Virus record (IMG/VR): IMGVR_UViG_3300020215_000098
Location: 1-37,154 of that record
DNA length: 37,154 bases
Strand: one strand, 5' to 3'
From: a virus
Shown here: positions 7,597 to 14,650 of the stretch, in pieces
Numbering within the stretch: the stretch's first letter is position 1
Layout of the letters: each line of letters begins with the position of its first letter
The notes under the pieces: generated by a model
Seen by the model: the letters and a program-made list of their open reading frames with translations, nothing else
What the model was told of the DNA's origin: nothing
Database searches by the model: none
Position numbers and translations under genes: made by a program

Positions 7597-7790
7597 TATT
7601 CCCCCTTCCATCGGAACTCAGTTGCTCCAGTTTCAGGATTTGTAATGACGTATTCGGCTGCTCCATGCCGCACTACCTTCATTCGCCATACGTCGCGGCA
7701 AATTATGACACCGAGAACTACTCCAGCAATGAACCCAATTGCCAGTCCGATGCAACCATGCTTATCTTCGGGGCTCAGCTTTTCGCTCAC
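7596..7790 (-). CDS. Small single-span membrane protein (64 aa)
   Basis: The product has a short polar N-terminus (MSEKLSPEDKHG), one strong transmembrane segment (CIGLAIGFIAGVVLGVIIC, residues 13-31), and a basic, then mixed C-terminal tail, which would face the cytoplasm by the positive-inside rule. It forms a pair with the next 36-aa membrane peptide. It overlaps the upstream gene by ATGA (7787-7790). No family recognised. Confidence 0.7.
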   Translation of the reverse strand: MSEKLSPEDKHGCIGLAIGFIAGVVLGVIICRDVWRMKVVRHGAAEYVITNPETGATEFRWKGE

Positions 7791-8101
7791 TTTGCTTTCT
7801 TCCCTTTCTTCACACGCTTGCGGAGCCAGGGAGCGGAGATGGTGAAGCTAAATGGCTTAACGCGGTTGTGATTGTCGAAAGCGCGGACGAACACGCCACA
7901 TCGCGGCGGCATTAAGCACTGCATCTCGCCATCCACCCACACTTGATTTTGCGTTACCTGCACTTCCTTCCCCGCGCCGACAACACGCTTAACTGCGCGG
8001 GCAATCGGACAGATTCTTGACTGCATGAAAAAGACCCGCCCACGATCCTTACGAGCTTCGGCAATATCCTCCCTCGTCACCCTCACCCTTATCTTCGCCA
8101 T
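7787..8101 (-). CDS. Small basic hypothetical protein (104 aa)
   Basis: I start at the ATG at 8099-8101, which has AAGGAAGGA upstream; extended readings run into a structured leader. The product (MAKIRVRVTREDIAEARKDR ... WLRKRVKKGKKAK) is very basic, particularly at the C-terminus, so nucleic-acid binding is plausible. It follows the inverted-repeat leader at 8118-8233, making it the first gene after that element. Confidence 0.65.
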   Translation of the reverse strand: MAKIRVRVTREDIAEARKDRGRVFFMQSRICPIARAVKRVVGAGKEVQVTQNQVWVDGEMQCLMPPRCGVFVRAFDNHNRVKPFSFTISAPWLRKRVKKGKKAK

Positions 8102-8117
8102 TGGTTCCTTCCTTTTT

Positions 8118-8233
8118 GTGAAGCGGGGCACAGCACACAAAGAAGCGGCCTCAGTTCCGCCCTACGTTCCAAACGCTTGACTCCGAGCACAATACCAGTC
8201 GCCCAGCCCGCCGTATCCGTCGCCCCGCTTCAC
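8118..8233 (-). other. Long-range inverted repeat (element A), candidate structured leader RNA
   Basis: Perfect 12-bp arms (GTGAAGCGGGGC at 8222-8233 and GCCCCGCTTCAC at 8118-8129, read on the minus strand) enclose 92 nt. Inside are smaller hairpins: CGTT/AACG at 8165-8175 and GCGG/CCGC at 8145-8160. The 3' arm ends 16 nt before the ATG at 8101. The element occupies one of the few real gaps in the early operon. It could be a cis-regulatory RNA, an RNase III processing site or a small RNA; no known riboswitch or tRNA fits it. Confidence 0.6.
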
Positions 8234-8853
8234 TTCTCCGTTAATGCCGCGTCAGATCTCAAATGTGGCAATGCATTGTCGAAACAGGCGTAGAACTCTT
8301 TCAGCGCAACGCCAATCGCCTGTTGAATCTTTTCGTCACGTCGCACCGTCAAAAGCAATGGGGGAAACTTGCGGCAATAACTGACGAACTTCCACCAGGG
8401 AGCGCCCGTTACGAACATGCTGAAATGTACTTGGGCACGATAGGTCGCCGGCAGTTCATTCCGCAGCAAGTACCCGACATGCGTATGCGGTTGCGGACAC
8501 TTAATCTCTAATCCGCCATCGTTGAGCAACCCGTCAGGCGAACACCCCGCCCGTCCGTCGTCCGTCTCAATGAATCCAACACGGCGAACGTCGCAATTGA
8601 ATGTAAATTCGAACCAAGGTAAAGCTTCGTCTTCCCTGATTTCCCCTTGTTCCATGTCGCCCGATTGGAACGTCTGCAACGGATGTCCTAGAACCTTCTC
8701 AGCGAGCTTCTTGTGCAGATAGGTACGGAATGTGTCACCCGTTCGCAATTCAAACTTATCCGTGACGACTTGTCCGAACTCACTGGCAGTGACGCGGCCC
8801 GCCCTGAGTGCCAGCCATTCCCCGTTGCCTTGAGTGCAATTGTGGATTTTCAT
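8230..8853 (-). CDS. YqaJ-like viral recombinase (lambda-type exonuclease)
   Basis: The 207-aa protein has the YqaJ exonuclease layout: an N-terminal GEWLALRAGRVTASEFG segment, then AGCSPDGLL (Asp107), LEIKCPQP (Glu116 and Lys118) and a late Gln in YRAQVHFSMFV. These are the metal-binding residues of the lambda exonuclease fold. It would resect double-strand ends to give 3' single strands for the ERF annealing protein encoded two genes upstream. I take the ATG at 8851-8853, coupled by ATGA to the cupin-like gene. Confidence 0.9.
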   Translation of the reverse strand: MKIHNCTQGNGEWLALRAGRVTASEFGQVVTDKFELRTGDTFRTYLHKKLAEKVLGHPLQTFQSGDMEQGEIREDEALPWFEFTFNCDVRRVGFIETDDGRAGCSPDGLLNDGGLEIKCPQPHTHVGYLLRNELPATYRAQVHFSMFVTGAPWWKFVSYCRKFPPLLLTVRRDEKIQQAIGVALKEFYACFDNALPHLRSDAALTEK

Positions 8854-9311
8854 TCGCCGCAACCCTTCCCAACATTTCCGCTATCTGTTTGGTCCACAAA
8901 CTCTGTCCACGGAACAAAGCCCTTTGGACACCAGAAGCCCCATGTTCGTTTCTTTGCACCAGTAATTACGATTGTCCAGCATGGCCGATTAACTTCGCCG
9001 TCTTTGAACAGCCTTACCCTGTGGCGGTCTGTGGCACGACGGAATGCAATTGACGGCGCACTGCGAACCTTGAAACCTTCGTCGCGAAATTCGATGTAGC
9101 CCCCACGAACCATGATTGAGACAAACCACCACGGATGGTCATGGAGCGCCCTGTCGTCATCGTCGCGCATGAATTTGTGCAGATAGATGTTGAACCACGG
9201 ATTGCGCGGAATCAGAAACCAGCGCAACAAATACGGGTTGTCAGCACCGCCAATGATAAAGTGCGGCTTGCCACTCAATAACCATGAGAACCAACACCAC
9301 AAACGTTTCAT
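8850..9311 (-). CDS. Cupin-like phage protein
   Basis: The 153-aa product contains LHDHPWWFVSIMVRGGYIEF, followed by a FRRATDRHRV segment and a C-terminal WTIVITGAKKRTWGFWCP. This HDHPW...GGY...H pattern is that of a small cupin-fold protein seen in many siphophages; two to three His residues could bind a metal. The activity in phage is not known to me. It shares a base with the ERF gene stop (9311) and lies between the two recombination genes. Confidence 0.75.
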   Translation of the reverse strand: MKRLWCWFSWLLSGKPHFIIGGADNPYLLRWFLIPRNPWFNIYLHKFMRDDDDRALHDHPWWFVSIMVRGGYIEFRDEGFKVRSAPSIAFRRATDRHRVRLFKDGEVNRPCWTIVITGAKKRTWGFWCPKGFVPWTEFVDQTDSGNVGKGCGE

Positions 9312-10111
9312 TAGACGGGAATCCTTTCATCCGCCTTCTTATCCAAGAGCTTCACCAGTTCCGGATACATCGCCTCGCGGATCGTCTCGAATGATTGAGC
9401 CTGTGCGAACTTCAAGAACTTAGGCACGTCGGCCTTCACTTCCGCACATCGCTGCCTCAGATACTCCGCTTTGTCTTGGCTGATTTCGTCACCGTCCGCC
9501 CGCGCATCGTCATCCAATTCCGCACCCACGGTGATATTGAGCGCATTGATAAGCGCGTAGCGTTTCGCGTATGTGTTGGCCGCGCCGTCTGCCTGTGTTT
9601 CGCTGGCACCAGGAGGGCCACCGCCGACGCGCACGGCGAAAGAATTTGTGCGCTTGTGTCCGCTGACATGTTGCAGCGTGCAATGTTGCACCAATCGCGG
9701 CGGGGGGCCTTGCGTGTAGTCAGTGGAGAACGTGACGGTAAAGCCGTGTTTCTGGAGCAACGGCCCGACTTGCCGCATGATTTCATCGAACGGCGCGAAC
9801 TTATAGCGCGCGGTTCCGTCCCGATTGGGCACTACCTTTGTGGCCTGTACGCTTGGCATCTCGCCCTGTAGCGCAACAAAGGCCACCGAATATTCCTTTT
9901 CGGCTCGCCTGTCTTCCATCCGCTCTTGAAGCTTGACAAGCTGCTCCACCGCACCAACGGCCTCGCCTGTGATGCCCTTGGTAATCATGGCTTGGAGCAA
10001 TGTGCCAACGGGTACAGGCTCGTAAGCCTCAATCCCCGTCTCTTTCGTCGCCTTCGCTAATTCCGCTTTCATGTTTTCCCCTTTATGTGCTTCCGCGATT
10101 GCTTTGGACAT
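9311..10111 (-). CDS. erf: ERF-family single-strand annealing protein
   Basis: The 266-aa product has the ERF core: MPSVQATKVVPNRDGTARYK, FAPFDEIMRQVGPLLQKHGF, a HVSGHKRTNSF strand and ASETQADGAANTYAKRYAL with NALNI and a DDD acidic stretch. This family anneals complementary single strands in phage recombination and genome circularisation. Together with the YqaJ exonuclease it makes a full two-component recombination system. The first ATG (10109-10111) follows the ASCH gene stop directly; an internal ATG at 10072 with AGGGGAAAAC upstream is a good alternative start. Confidence 0.9.
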   Translation of the reverse strand: MSKAIAEAHKGENMKAELAKATKETGIEAYEPVPVGTLLQAMITKGITGEAVGAVEQLVKLQERMEDRRAEKEYSVAFVALQGEMPSVQATKVVPNRDGTARYKFAPFDEIMRQVGPLLQKHGFTVTFSTDYTQGPPPRLVQHCTLQHVSGHKRTNSFAVRVGGGPPGASETQADGAANTYAKRYALINALNITVGAELDDDARADGDEISQDKAEYLRQRCAEVKADVPKFLKFAQAQSFETIREAMYPELVKLLDKKADERIPV

Positions 10112-10930
10112 TTATTCCTGAGCCTCGATGCGCTTGAAGGCGATGGCCCACACCCACGGATTTGCTGCCCAAGAATCTTTGCCGTGGATGTCTCGCCAAA
10201 GTGATTGGAAATCTTCTTTCGCGTAGACATGCCACGGGAATGGACATGAACGTGGCCGCTTGGAAATGCCCTCCGCAATACAGTCTGCTGGGCTAATGTC
10301 CTGCACCCGCTGCACGCGAACGTCTGTGATTTCCAACGTGATGCGCGACGCCCAGCGCGGCATGTAAATGGACGCCTTCTTTGACCATGGCTTGTCCCAC
10401 GGCAGAAACACCCATTCCCCACACCCGTGATAATCGTCTTCACCGTTCCAGTTATTCGGCGGACTCAGCCACCACTCACCTGGCACTGGCGTATCCGTGT
10501 GGGGACATACCGTCTCTTCATTCGCGCACTTCGGCGGATTCATGCAGGACGGCGTAGCGCAATAGTCGATCCCCGCGTTGTGATTCTCATCATCTCCGCC
10601 AATCTTCGCGCCCCAATCGATCGTCGTGCCGGACATTTCATCCCATTCGGAGTCATGCTTCGCCCAAAATGTTTCACGCACCCAAAGCCGCTCACCAGGC
10701 ATTCCATAGGGTGAATAAAAGTTAGGGTTGTCGCCGCTCGCGCACGCAATCAAATCGCCGTCCCGCGTTCGCCAGCGCCATTGCGTAGTACCGTCGTGGA
10801 ATTTAAATTCTTCAGGCTGCGGCTTCATAATCCGCCGCGTCTGCGTCTTGCGCCCGTCCAGAATCGCGCGCACCATCGGCGCAGAGAACAGAATAGGCCG
10901 CTCTTTAACTGCAATTGCGCTCATCTTCAT
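10112..10930 (-). CDS. ASCH-domain-like phage protein
   Basis: The 272-aa product opens RPILFSAPMVRAILDGRKTQTRR, the hallmark of phage ASCH-like proteins (PUA-like RNA-binding fold), and has GERLWVRETFW and ASIYMPRWASRITLEITDVRVQ, also conserved in the group, and a closing NPWVWAIAFKRI. A Cys-rich insert (CATPSCMNPPKCANEETVCPH) may bind zinc. The role in phage is unknown; RNA or modified-base binding is inferred from the fold. It overlaps the upstream small gene by ATGA. Confidence 0.8.
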   Translation of the reverse strand: MKMSAIAVKERPILFSAPMVRAILDGRKTQTRRIMKPQPEEFKFHDGTTQWRWRTRDGDLIACASGDNPNFYSPYGMPGERLWVRETFWAKHDSEWDEMSGTTIDWGAKIGGDDENHNAGIDYCATPSCMNPPKCANEETVCPHTDTPVPGEWWLSPPNNWNGEDDYHGCGEWVFLPWDKPWSKKASIYMPRWASRITLEITDVRVQRVQDISPADCIAEGISKRPRSCPFPWHVYAKEDFQSLWRDIHGKDSWAANPWVWAIAFKRIEAQE

Positions 10931-11148
10931 CCACCCCTCGAATCATTCGAAAGCATGGCGTCCATCGCCTCCCGACACTCGAAACAAATCATCATTTTCC
11001 CATGCACATAAAGCACGTCCGCAATGTGGCGACAGGCGTCACACGTCAATTCCTCGTGGACTGCGGGCGGAAATGGAAATGAGCAAGTGCCGAGAATCCT
11101 GTCCATTGCCCAGTTCAGTTGCGTTGCGTTGGCTTCGTCGGGGGTCAT
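10927..11148 (-). CDS. Small zinc-ribbon-like protein (73 aa)
   Basis: The product carries LTCDACRHIADV and MMICFECREAM, two CxxC pairs about 20 residues apart, consistent with one zinc site. I prefer the ATG at 11146-11148, with AAGGTG eight bases upstream; a start 21 bases earlier would overlap the upstream gene. Function unknown. Confidence 0.65.
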   Translation of the reverse strand: MTPDEANATQLNWAMDRILGTCSFPFPPAVHEELTCDACRHIADVLYVHGKMMICFECREAMDAMLSNDSRGG

Positions 11149-11150
11149 GG

Positions 11151-11543
11151 TTAGGACACCTTGTTCCATTTGCCTGCTTTAAATTCGTAAATGCCGTCGA
11201 TTAAGTCGGGCGTGTCTTTAATGGCATGTTGCGAACTATTGCCGCAGCCGTGGCTAACGCCGAAATCCTCGCAAATACCCCAGATGGCAGGCCAACCATC
11301 TTCTTTCTTAGGCGAGAATGAAAAGACGCTTCCGCTTGCGCCAAATGGAAAATCCATTGACGCTGGCACCTGCTTGCCGCGCTTGCGAATGGCAATTGCC
11401 GTCAAGCCCTTGTCTGAGCACGCCTTTAAGAACTTGGCAGTAAACACTTGGGCCGATTTGATGGCCTTATTCAGCGCCTTAAGTTCGCTGAGAGCGCTGT
11501 CAATGCGTAGTGCTAGGGCTGCATACTGGCTGTCGTAATCCAT
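11151..11543 (-). CDS. Hypothetical early protein (130 aa)
   Basis: An N-terminal helical half (LALRIDSALSELKALNKAIK) is followed by a region rich in Gly, Ser and aromatic residues (FPFGASGSVFSFSPKKEDG) and ends WNKVS. GAGGGGAAGGAAG before ATG at 11543 is a strong ribosome binding site, so it is a good start. A 43-bp spacer separates it from the upstream gene. I do not recognise the family. Confidence 0.6.
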   Translation of the reverse strand: MDYDSQYAALALRIDSALSELKALNKAIKSAQVFTAKFLKACSDKGLTAIAIRKRGKQVPASMDFPFGASGSVFSFSPKKEDGWPAIWGICEDFGVSHGCGNSSQHAIKDTPDLIDGIYEFKAGKWNKVS

Positions 11544-11586
11544 CTTCCTTCCCCTCTCCTTTCAAACTTCACGAGTTAAAAAGAGC

Positions 11587-11958
11587 CTAGAGCTTGATGT
11601 CGTACGACTCGCCCTCATTGCAGGCGCGGCCATCGGGCCAGTGATACGTCAGAACGTCCATGTTCTGCCGAATAATGTGGCCATCGAAATTGATGGGCTT
11701 TGAAGGAAACGGCGTGAAGTGAATAACGGGAATTTGTCCGAAACGATTGGGCTTTAGCTTGCCGTCATATCCGCCGACACGACAATCCCACCCCTTAACT
11801 CCGTCTTTGACACCACGTGTCGTGTATTCCGCGCCAGCCTCCAGCCGCAATACAGGAGGCTGAACAACGCCAAACTGCGCTTTGAATACTGCATTTACTT
11901 CTGTGGCCTTAACAAGCGCCAGTGTCAGTACGCTTTCGAGCGTTTCCTGTAGTCCCAC
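11587..11958 (-). CDS. Hypothetical early protein (123 aa)
   Basis: The gene starts with GTG at 11956-11958, with an AAAGGAG site just upstream. The product has an N-terminal helix (MGLQETLESVLTLALVKATEV) and a C-terminal beta-rich half (FDGHIIRQNMDVLTYHWPDG). It is the first gene after the inverted-repeat element B (11990-12076). No motif is recognised. Confidence 0.65.
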   Translation of the reverse strand: MGLQETLESVLTLALVKATEVNAVFKAQFGVVQPPVLRLEAGAEYTTRGVKDGVKGWDCRVGGYDGKLKPNRFGQIPVIHFTPFPSKPINFDGHIIRQNMDVLTYHWPDGRACNEGESYDIKL

Positions 11959-11989
11959 GATAATCTCCTTTGCTATTAACCCTTTAATC

Positions 11990-12076
11990 CCCGTACCGCC
12001 CGCAGAGTGGTTGTTGCTTGAGGTCCCATAGTTTTTGGAGCTAGGACTTACTCACTTGTCGTGCTGGCGGTACGGG
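11990..12076 (-). other. Long-range inverted repeat (element B), candidate structured leader RNA
   Basis: On the minus strand CCCGTACCGCC (12066-12076) pairs perfectly with GGCGGTACGGG (11990-12000), enclosing 65 nt. Within lies a second hairpin at 12023-12047 (GTCC/GGAC plus TAG/CTA with a two-base bulge and a loop containing CTCCAAAAA). The 3' arm ends 31 nt before the GTG of the next gene. The architecture parallels element A. It might be a leader RNA, a processing site or an attenuator; no poly-U tract follows, so a simple terminator is unlikely. Confidence 0.6.
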
Positions 12077-12091
12077 AATGGCCCCTCCGAG

Positions 12092-12790
12092 TTATGCGCT
12101 TACTCCAAAGTCGAAAACTTCCTGTTGCAATCGTTTGGCCGCTATTTCGCAGTACTTTTCTTCAAGCTCGATGCCTATAGCGTAGAGCCCTAAGTCCTTT
12201 GCCGCTCGCAGCGTTGAGCCAGAACCCATGAATGGATCGCAAACGGTTGACGGAAGCGGAAGCAACTTCCGCAATAGATACTTCATCAATTCAATAGGCT
12301 TCTGCGCGGGATGCAGAATCGAAGCGCTTGGCATCACAGGAAACTCCAATACCGCCTCGTCGCGAGTGCCGATTAAATTCTCGTTGCGTGCAATTTGGAT
12401 AAGTTCCCAAGATTGCTTCCAGCACTTCACCACATCACCACCGCCGCCAACTGCACCACCCTTATTCCACACGAGGTAATTGCGAAACTCGCCACGCCAA
12501 GGTTTTTTGGGAGAGGCAAAAACGGCAATCGGGCGATTAAACTGACAAGCCCAATCAACAATCCAGTCACCTGCAGCAGTGTTTTCGTCGCCTTTAATCG
12601 CGTAATCACTTGCACGTCTCCGTCCGTGATTGCCGCCTTGAGCATGATTCTCGAGGTTAATTCCGTATGGCGGATCAGTGACAATTGCGTCTAACTGCGT
12701 GATTTGAAGTAGCGACATTTCCGATAAGATGACACGGCAATCCCCGTGATAAATCTGAATCCCTTTGCCGTCGTCGTAATAGGGTTTCAT
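12092..12790 (-). CDS. Orphan DNA methyltransferase (N6-adenine or N4-cytosine)
   Basis: The 232-aa enzyme has the catalytic motif DPPYG at residues 39-43, then HPAQKP (160-165) and the SAM-binding motif DPFMGSGST at about 185-193. Catalytic motif before SAM motif is the beta-class order. DPPY indicates exocyclic amino methylation, usually N6-adenine. No restriction enzyme partner is adjacent, so it is probably a solitary methylase for protecting phage DNA or for regulation. Its target is not predictable from sequence. The stop lies just before element B. Confidence 0.9.
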   Translation of the reverse strand: MKPYYDDGKGIQIYHGDCRVILSEMSLLQITQLDAIVTDPPYGINLENHAQGGNHGRRRASDYAIKGDENTAAGDWIVDWACQFNRPIAVFASPKKPWRGEFRNYLVWNKGGAVGGGGDVVKCWKQSWELIQIARNENLIGTRDEAVLEFPVMPSASILHPAQKPIELMKYLLRKLLPLPSTVCDPFMGSGSTLRAAKDLGLYAIGIELEEKYCEIAAKRLQQEVFDFGVSA

Positions 12791-12814
12791 CGTTCACAAC
12801 CTCGCATCCCAAGC

Positions 12815-13090
12815 CTACGCATCCATCACTTCCCAAATCGTCGCATCACTCACCCGCCAGCGCTCAACGTCAACCCACTCTTTAATTTCATCGTCGTACT
12901 CTTTAACGGCTGTCGGAAAGCCTCTGTCGTTGAACCACACGCGGCATACCGTTTCGCAGCTCCCACCGCTCCGGCCATACAAGGGCAATGTGAGCGTTTC
13001 AAAATCGCCGGCCTGAGCCATGAGGGCGCGATAGTTCGCGGCCAACGTTGGAAGGGTGACGGGTGGAGGGGGTTCGGCGGGGTCTCTCAC
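12815..13090 (-). CDS. Hypothetical early protein (91 aa)
   Basis: I place the start at the GTG at 13088-13090, which overlaps the upstream TGA (GTGA) and has GGAGGG seven bases before it. The product begins with a Pro-rich segment (MRDPAEPPPPVTLPTL), then a beta-rich body (VCRVWFNDRGFPTAVKEYDD) and a short WEVMDA end. No recognised family. A 24-bp gap separates it from the methyltransferase. Confidence 0.6.
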   Translation of the reverse strand: MRDPAEPPPPVTLPTLAANYRALMAQAGDFETLTLPLYGRSGGSCETVCRVWFNDRGFPTAVKEYDDEIKEWVDVERWRVSDATIWEVMDA

Positions 13091-13389
13091 GCTCGCGCCC
13101 TCCATACCTTCGCCCTGCATCCGCTGCTCGTGTTCCGATACTCGCCACTCCATTCAATCCGCGCCGGCAAACCTCTGGAGCCTTGAAGCTCGTTCACCCG
13201 TCCGCAAACTGTCTGGAGCTTGATGCCAAGGCCGTTGGCAATCTCTTCGTTCGTCAGTCCATCAGAGGCCAGAATCAGGTGGTAAATCTGCTCGCGTAAA
13301 CCGCTGGCGTTGGGAGCGATGGCCTTAGCGGCGGCTTCCTGCGTTTCGTTGCCTGGACGATAGGCGGGGATGTCCCAAAGGGTGTTCAC
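13087..13389 (-). CDS. Helix-turn-helix early regulator-like protein (100 aa)
   Basis: The start is GTG at 13387-13389, overlapping the upstream TGA (GTGA). The central segment HLILASDGLTNEEIANGLGI followed by KLQTVCGRVNEL looks like a winged helix-turn-helix: an entry helix, a turn and a recognition helix. The end (GCRAKVWRAR) would form the wing. It may regulate replication or host genes. A longer upstream reading exists but collides with the preceding gene. Confidence 0.65.
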   Translation of the reverse strand: MNTLWDIPAYRPGNETQEAAAKAIAPNASGLREQIYHLILASDGLTNEEIANGLGIKLQTVCGRVNELQGSRGLPARIEWSGEYRNTSSGCRAKVWRARA

Positions 13390-13691
13390 TTGCTCGCCTC
13401 CAGAAACGCCCGCACGTCCGCTGCATCGAACCGCCCGCCGCCGTACTTCTGTTTCAGCTTGCCATTGAACACGGCTTGCAGAACCGAGGCAGGCTTCAAC
13501 CCGAGCACAACCGCCACTTCCGCCGTCCGCATTGGCAGCCCTGCATCGAACTTCGCTTTCGCCATGACGCACAACTTTTCCGCCGCGGCGCTCGCCTTCT
13601 TTTCCTTCAAGAGCGCGTCCAGCTTCGCTTCGATGCGCCGAAGGGTGTCAGTCGGCATTGAGCGGGTTGAGGGTGGGATGGTGGCTCTCAT
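13386..13691 (-). CDS. Helix-turn-helix (excisionase/MerR-like) protein (101 aa)
   Basis: After a helical segment (DTLRRIEAKLDALLKEKK), the product shows MRTAEVAVVLGLKPASVLQAV followed by KYGGGRFDAADVRAFLEAS. This second half is typical of small excisionase-like or DNA-binding domain proteins in which a helix-turn-helix is followed by a wing and RFDxxDVxxFL. Its position near the integrase and repressor makes an excisionase role possible, but it could equally be an early regulator. It is coupled by ATGA upstream and GTGA downstream. Confidence 0.65.
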   Translation of the reverse strand: MRATIPPSTRSMPTDTLRRIEAKLDALLKEKKASAAAEKLCVMAKAKFDAGLPMRTAEVAVVLGLKPASVLQAVFNGKLKQKYGGGRFDAADVRAFLEASK

Positions 13692-14029
13692 TTGTCGAAC
13701 GCCTCCCGCTCTGAGAGATTGGCGTAATAGTCGATTACTTCCGGTTTGCTCGCATCGCGCTCCATCTGTCTGTACTTCGCCTGTCTGTTGCGCTTAACGT
13801 TGCGCTTTTCCCACTTGAGCCACTTCGCAAGCGTCGGCGTGTGCGCTACGTCATGTGCAGTTGCGACGCGGCACATATAGGCCAGTTGTTCGGAGAAAAG
13901 CTGCGTATGCCCCTTTGCACGGAAGTAGTGGATGGCCTCATTGCGCGTGCAGATAGCGCCGTTGCACACAATCGTTTCGTTGCCTACGGACCACTGCTTT
14001 TCAAAGGCCAGACGTTTCGCGCTTTTCAT
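13688..14029 (-). CDS. Hypothetical early protein (113 aa)
   Basis: The protein is basic in the middle and C-terminal half (KWLKWEKRNVKRNRQAKYRQME) and has an N-terminal segment with paired Cys (VCNGAICTRNEAIHYF). It is predicted helical. Both ends overlap neighbours by ATGA. I do not recognise it; nucleic-acid binding is possible from its charge. Confidence 0.6.
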   Translation of the reverse strand: MKSAKRLAFEKQWSVGNETIVCNGAICTRNEAIHYFRAKGHTQLFSEQLAYMCRVATAHDVAHTPTLAKWLKWEKRNVKRNRQAKYRQMERDASKPEVIDYYANLSEREAFDK

Positions 14030-14376
14030 GCCTGCCTCGCCTTCTGCTCCGTCTCGCCGATGATGGGCGCGTGTTCGTAAAGCACTGCTAACTGGCCTTC
14101 GAGTCTGTCAACCTTCGGTTCTTCAGGCTGCGCGTATCGCCAAAGGGGAAGCTCGAAACTGTTGCCCCAACGCCGTCGAAATTCCTTTTGTGTCTTGCAC
14201 CCGTAGAATTTCAGCCATCGCTCTAGCCGCTTCTCTGGAAACCGTTCGGCGTTCTCCACCATCGAAACCATTTCCTGCGACACGCCAATCCACTTAGCGG
14301 CGTACTCTTGATTGCATTCACGCAGAACCCGTCGAGCTTGTGCAAGCGTCTCGATTGGCTCTCTTGGTTTTCGCAT
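14026..14376 (-). CDS. XRE-like helix-turn-helix regulator (116 aa)
   Basis: The product from the ATG at 14376 contains ARRVLRECNQEYAAKWIGVS followed by QEMVSMVENAERFP, fitting the XRE/Cro helix-turn-helix (helices 2 and 3 with the usual Q..A..IGVS). GGGGGG lies eight bases before the ATG. As the second early gene it is a candidate Cro-type regulator of the switch region. Its first 59 bases overlap the upstream antitoxin-like gene in another frame. Confidence 0.7.
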   Translation of the reverse strand: MRKPREPIETLAQARRVLRECNQEYAAKWIGVSQEMVSMVENAERFPEKRLERWLKFYGCKTQKEFRRRWGNSFELPLWRYAQPEEPKVDRLEGQLAVLYEHAPIIGETEQKARQA

Positions 14377-14533
14377 TCTTACTGCCCCCCCGGACAGGTT
14401 CGTCGTCGCACGGAACAATGCGTGCGGCGTTCTTGCCGTAACTTGTGATGAGGAAGGACTCTTTGTTTTTGCGGACGCGACGAATAATGTCGTGAAGCTC
14501 GGTTCGGGCGTCTTTCAGTGGGATTGTTGTCAT
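14318..14533 (-). CDS. Phd/YefM-like antitoxin-fold protein (71 aa)
   Basis: From the ATG at 14531-14533 the product reads MTTIPLKDARTELHDIIRRV, then ESFLITSYGKNAARIVP. This is the Phd/YefM N-terminal DNA-binding fold: a short strand, a helix and the I.....Y.K..A.IVP strand pair. The C-terminus (toxin-binding part) is short and basic. No toxin gene (PIN, Doc, RelE) follows, so it is probably an autoregulator of the early operon. It is the first leftward gene, 55 bases below the promoter -10. The 59-base overlap with the next gene is unusually long here. Confidence 0.7.
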   Translation of the reverse strand: MTTIPLKDARTELHDIIRRVRKNKESFLITSYGKNAARIVPCDDEPVRGGSKNAKTKRANRDACTSSTGSA

Positions 14534-14587
14534 CCGAGGCTGTACTCCAGTGTGCGTTTGTATGAAATATTTAATTCTTATGCTGTA

Positions 14588-14616
14588 ATAATAATACGTT
14601 CGTACAAAAAACGCAA
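14588..14616 (-). promoter_or_regulatory. Probable leftward early promoter
   Basis: On the minus strand TATTAT (14588-14593, five of six to TATAAT) lies 17 bases downstream of TTGCGT (14611-14616, matching TTG only). It faces the Phd-like gene at 14533 and would start the whole early operon. A 10-bp dyad sits in its spacer, where a repressor would block it. The -35 match is weak, so the promoter may need activation or have a strong UP-like A/T context (the surrounding DNA is A/T rich). Confidence 0.5.
14595..14604. promoter_or_regulatory. Candidate operator (dyad in early promoter spacer)
   Basis: TACG-TT-CGTA is a 10-bp dyad with perfect 4-bp arms placed inside the -10/-35 spacer of the early promoter. 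A repressor dimer bound here would block RNA polymerase. It is short, so chance cannot be excluded. Confidence 0.35.
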
Positions 14617-14650
14617 GTGATAAAGTTAGAAACTTGTATTTTTGCAAGTG
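14613..14650. promoter_or_regulatory. Candidate repressor operators (GCAAGTG repeats)
   Basis: GCAAGTG occurs at 14613-14619 and again at 14644-14650, and the inverted half ACTTG at 14632-14636 pairs with CAAGT of the second copy, giving an ACTTG-8-CAAGT dyad. The first copy overlaps the -35 of the early promoter and the second lies at the repressor gene start. Such repeated half sites in a divergent control region are typical of CI/Cro operators. This is inference from position and symmetry. Confidence 0.4.

Noticed and set aside
8162-8233. A 23-codon frame (GTG start with GTGA overlap) inside element A.
   Set aside because: The upstream GGAG is only two bases from the GTG, and the sequence is better explained by the paired stem.
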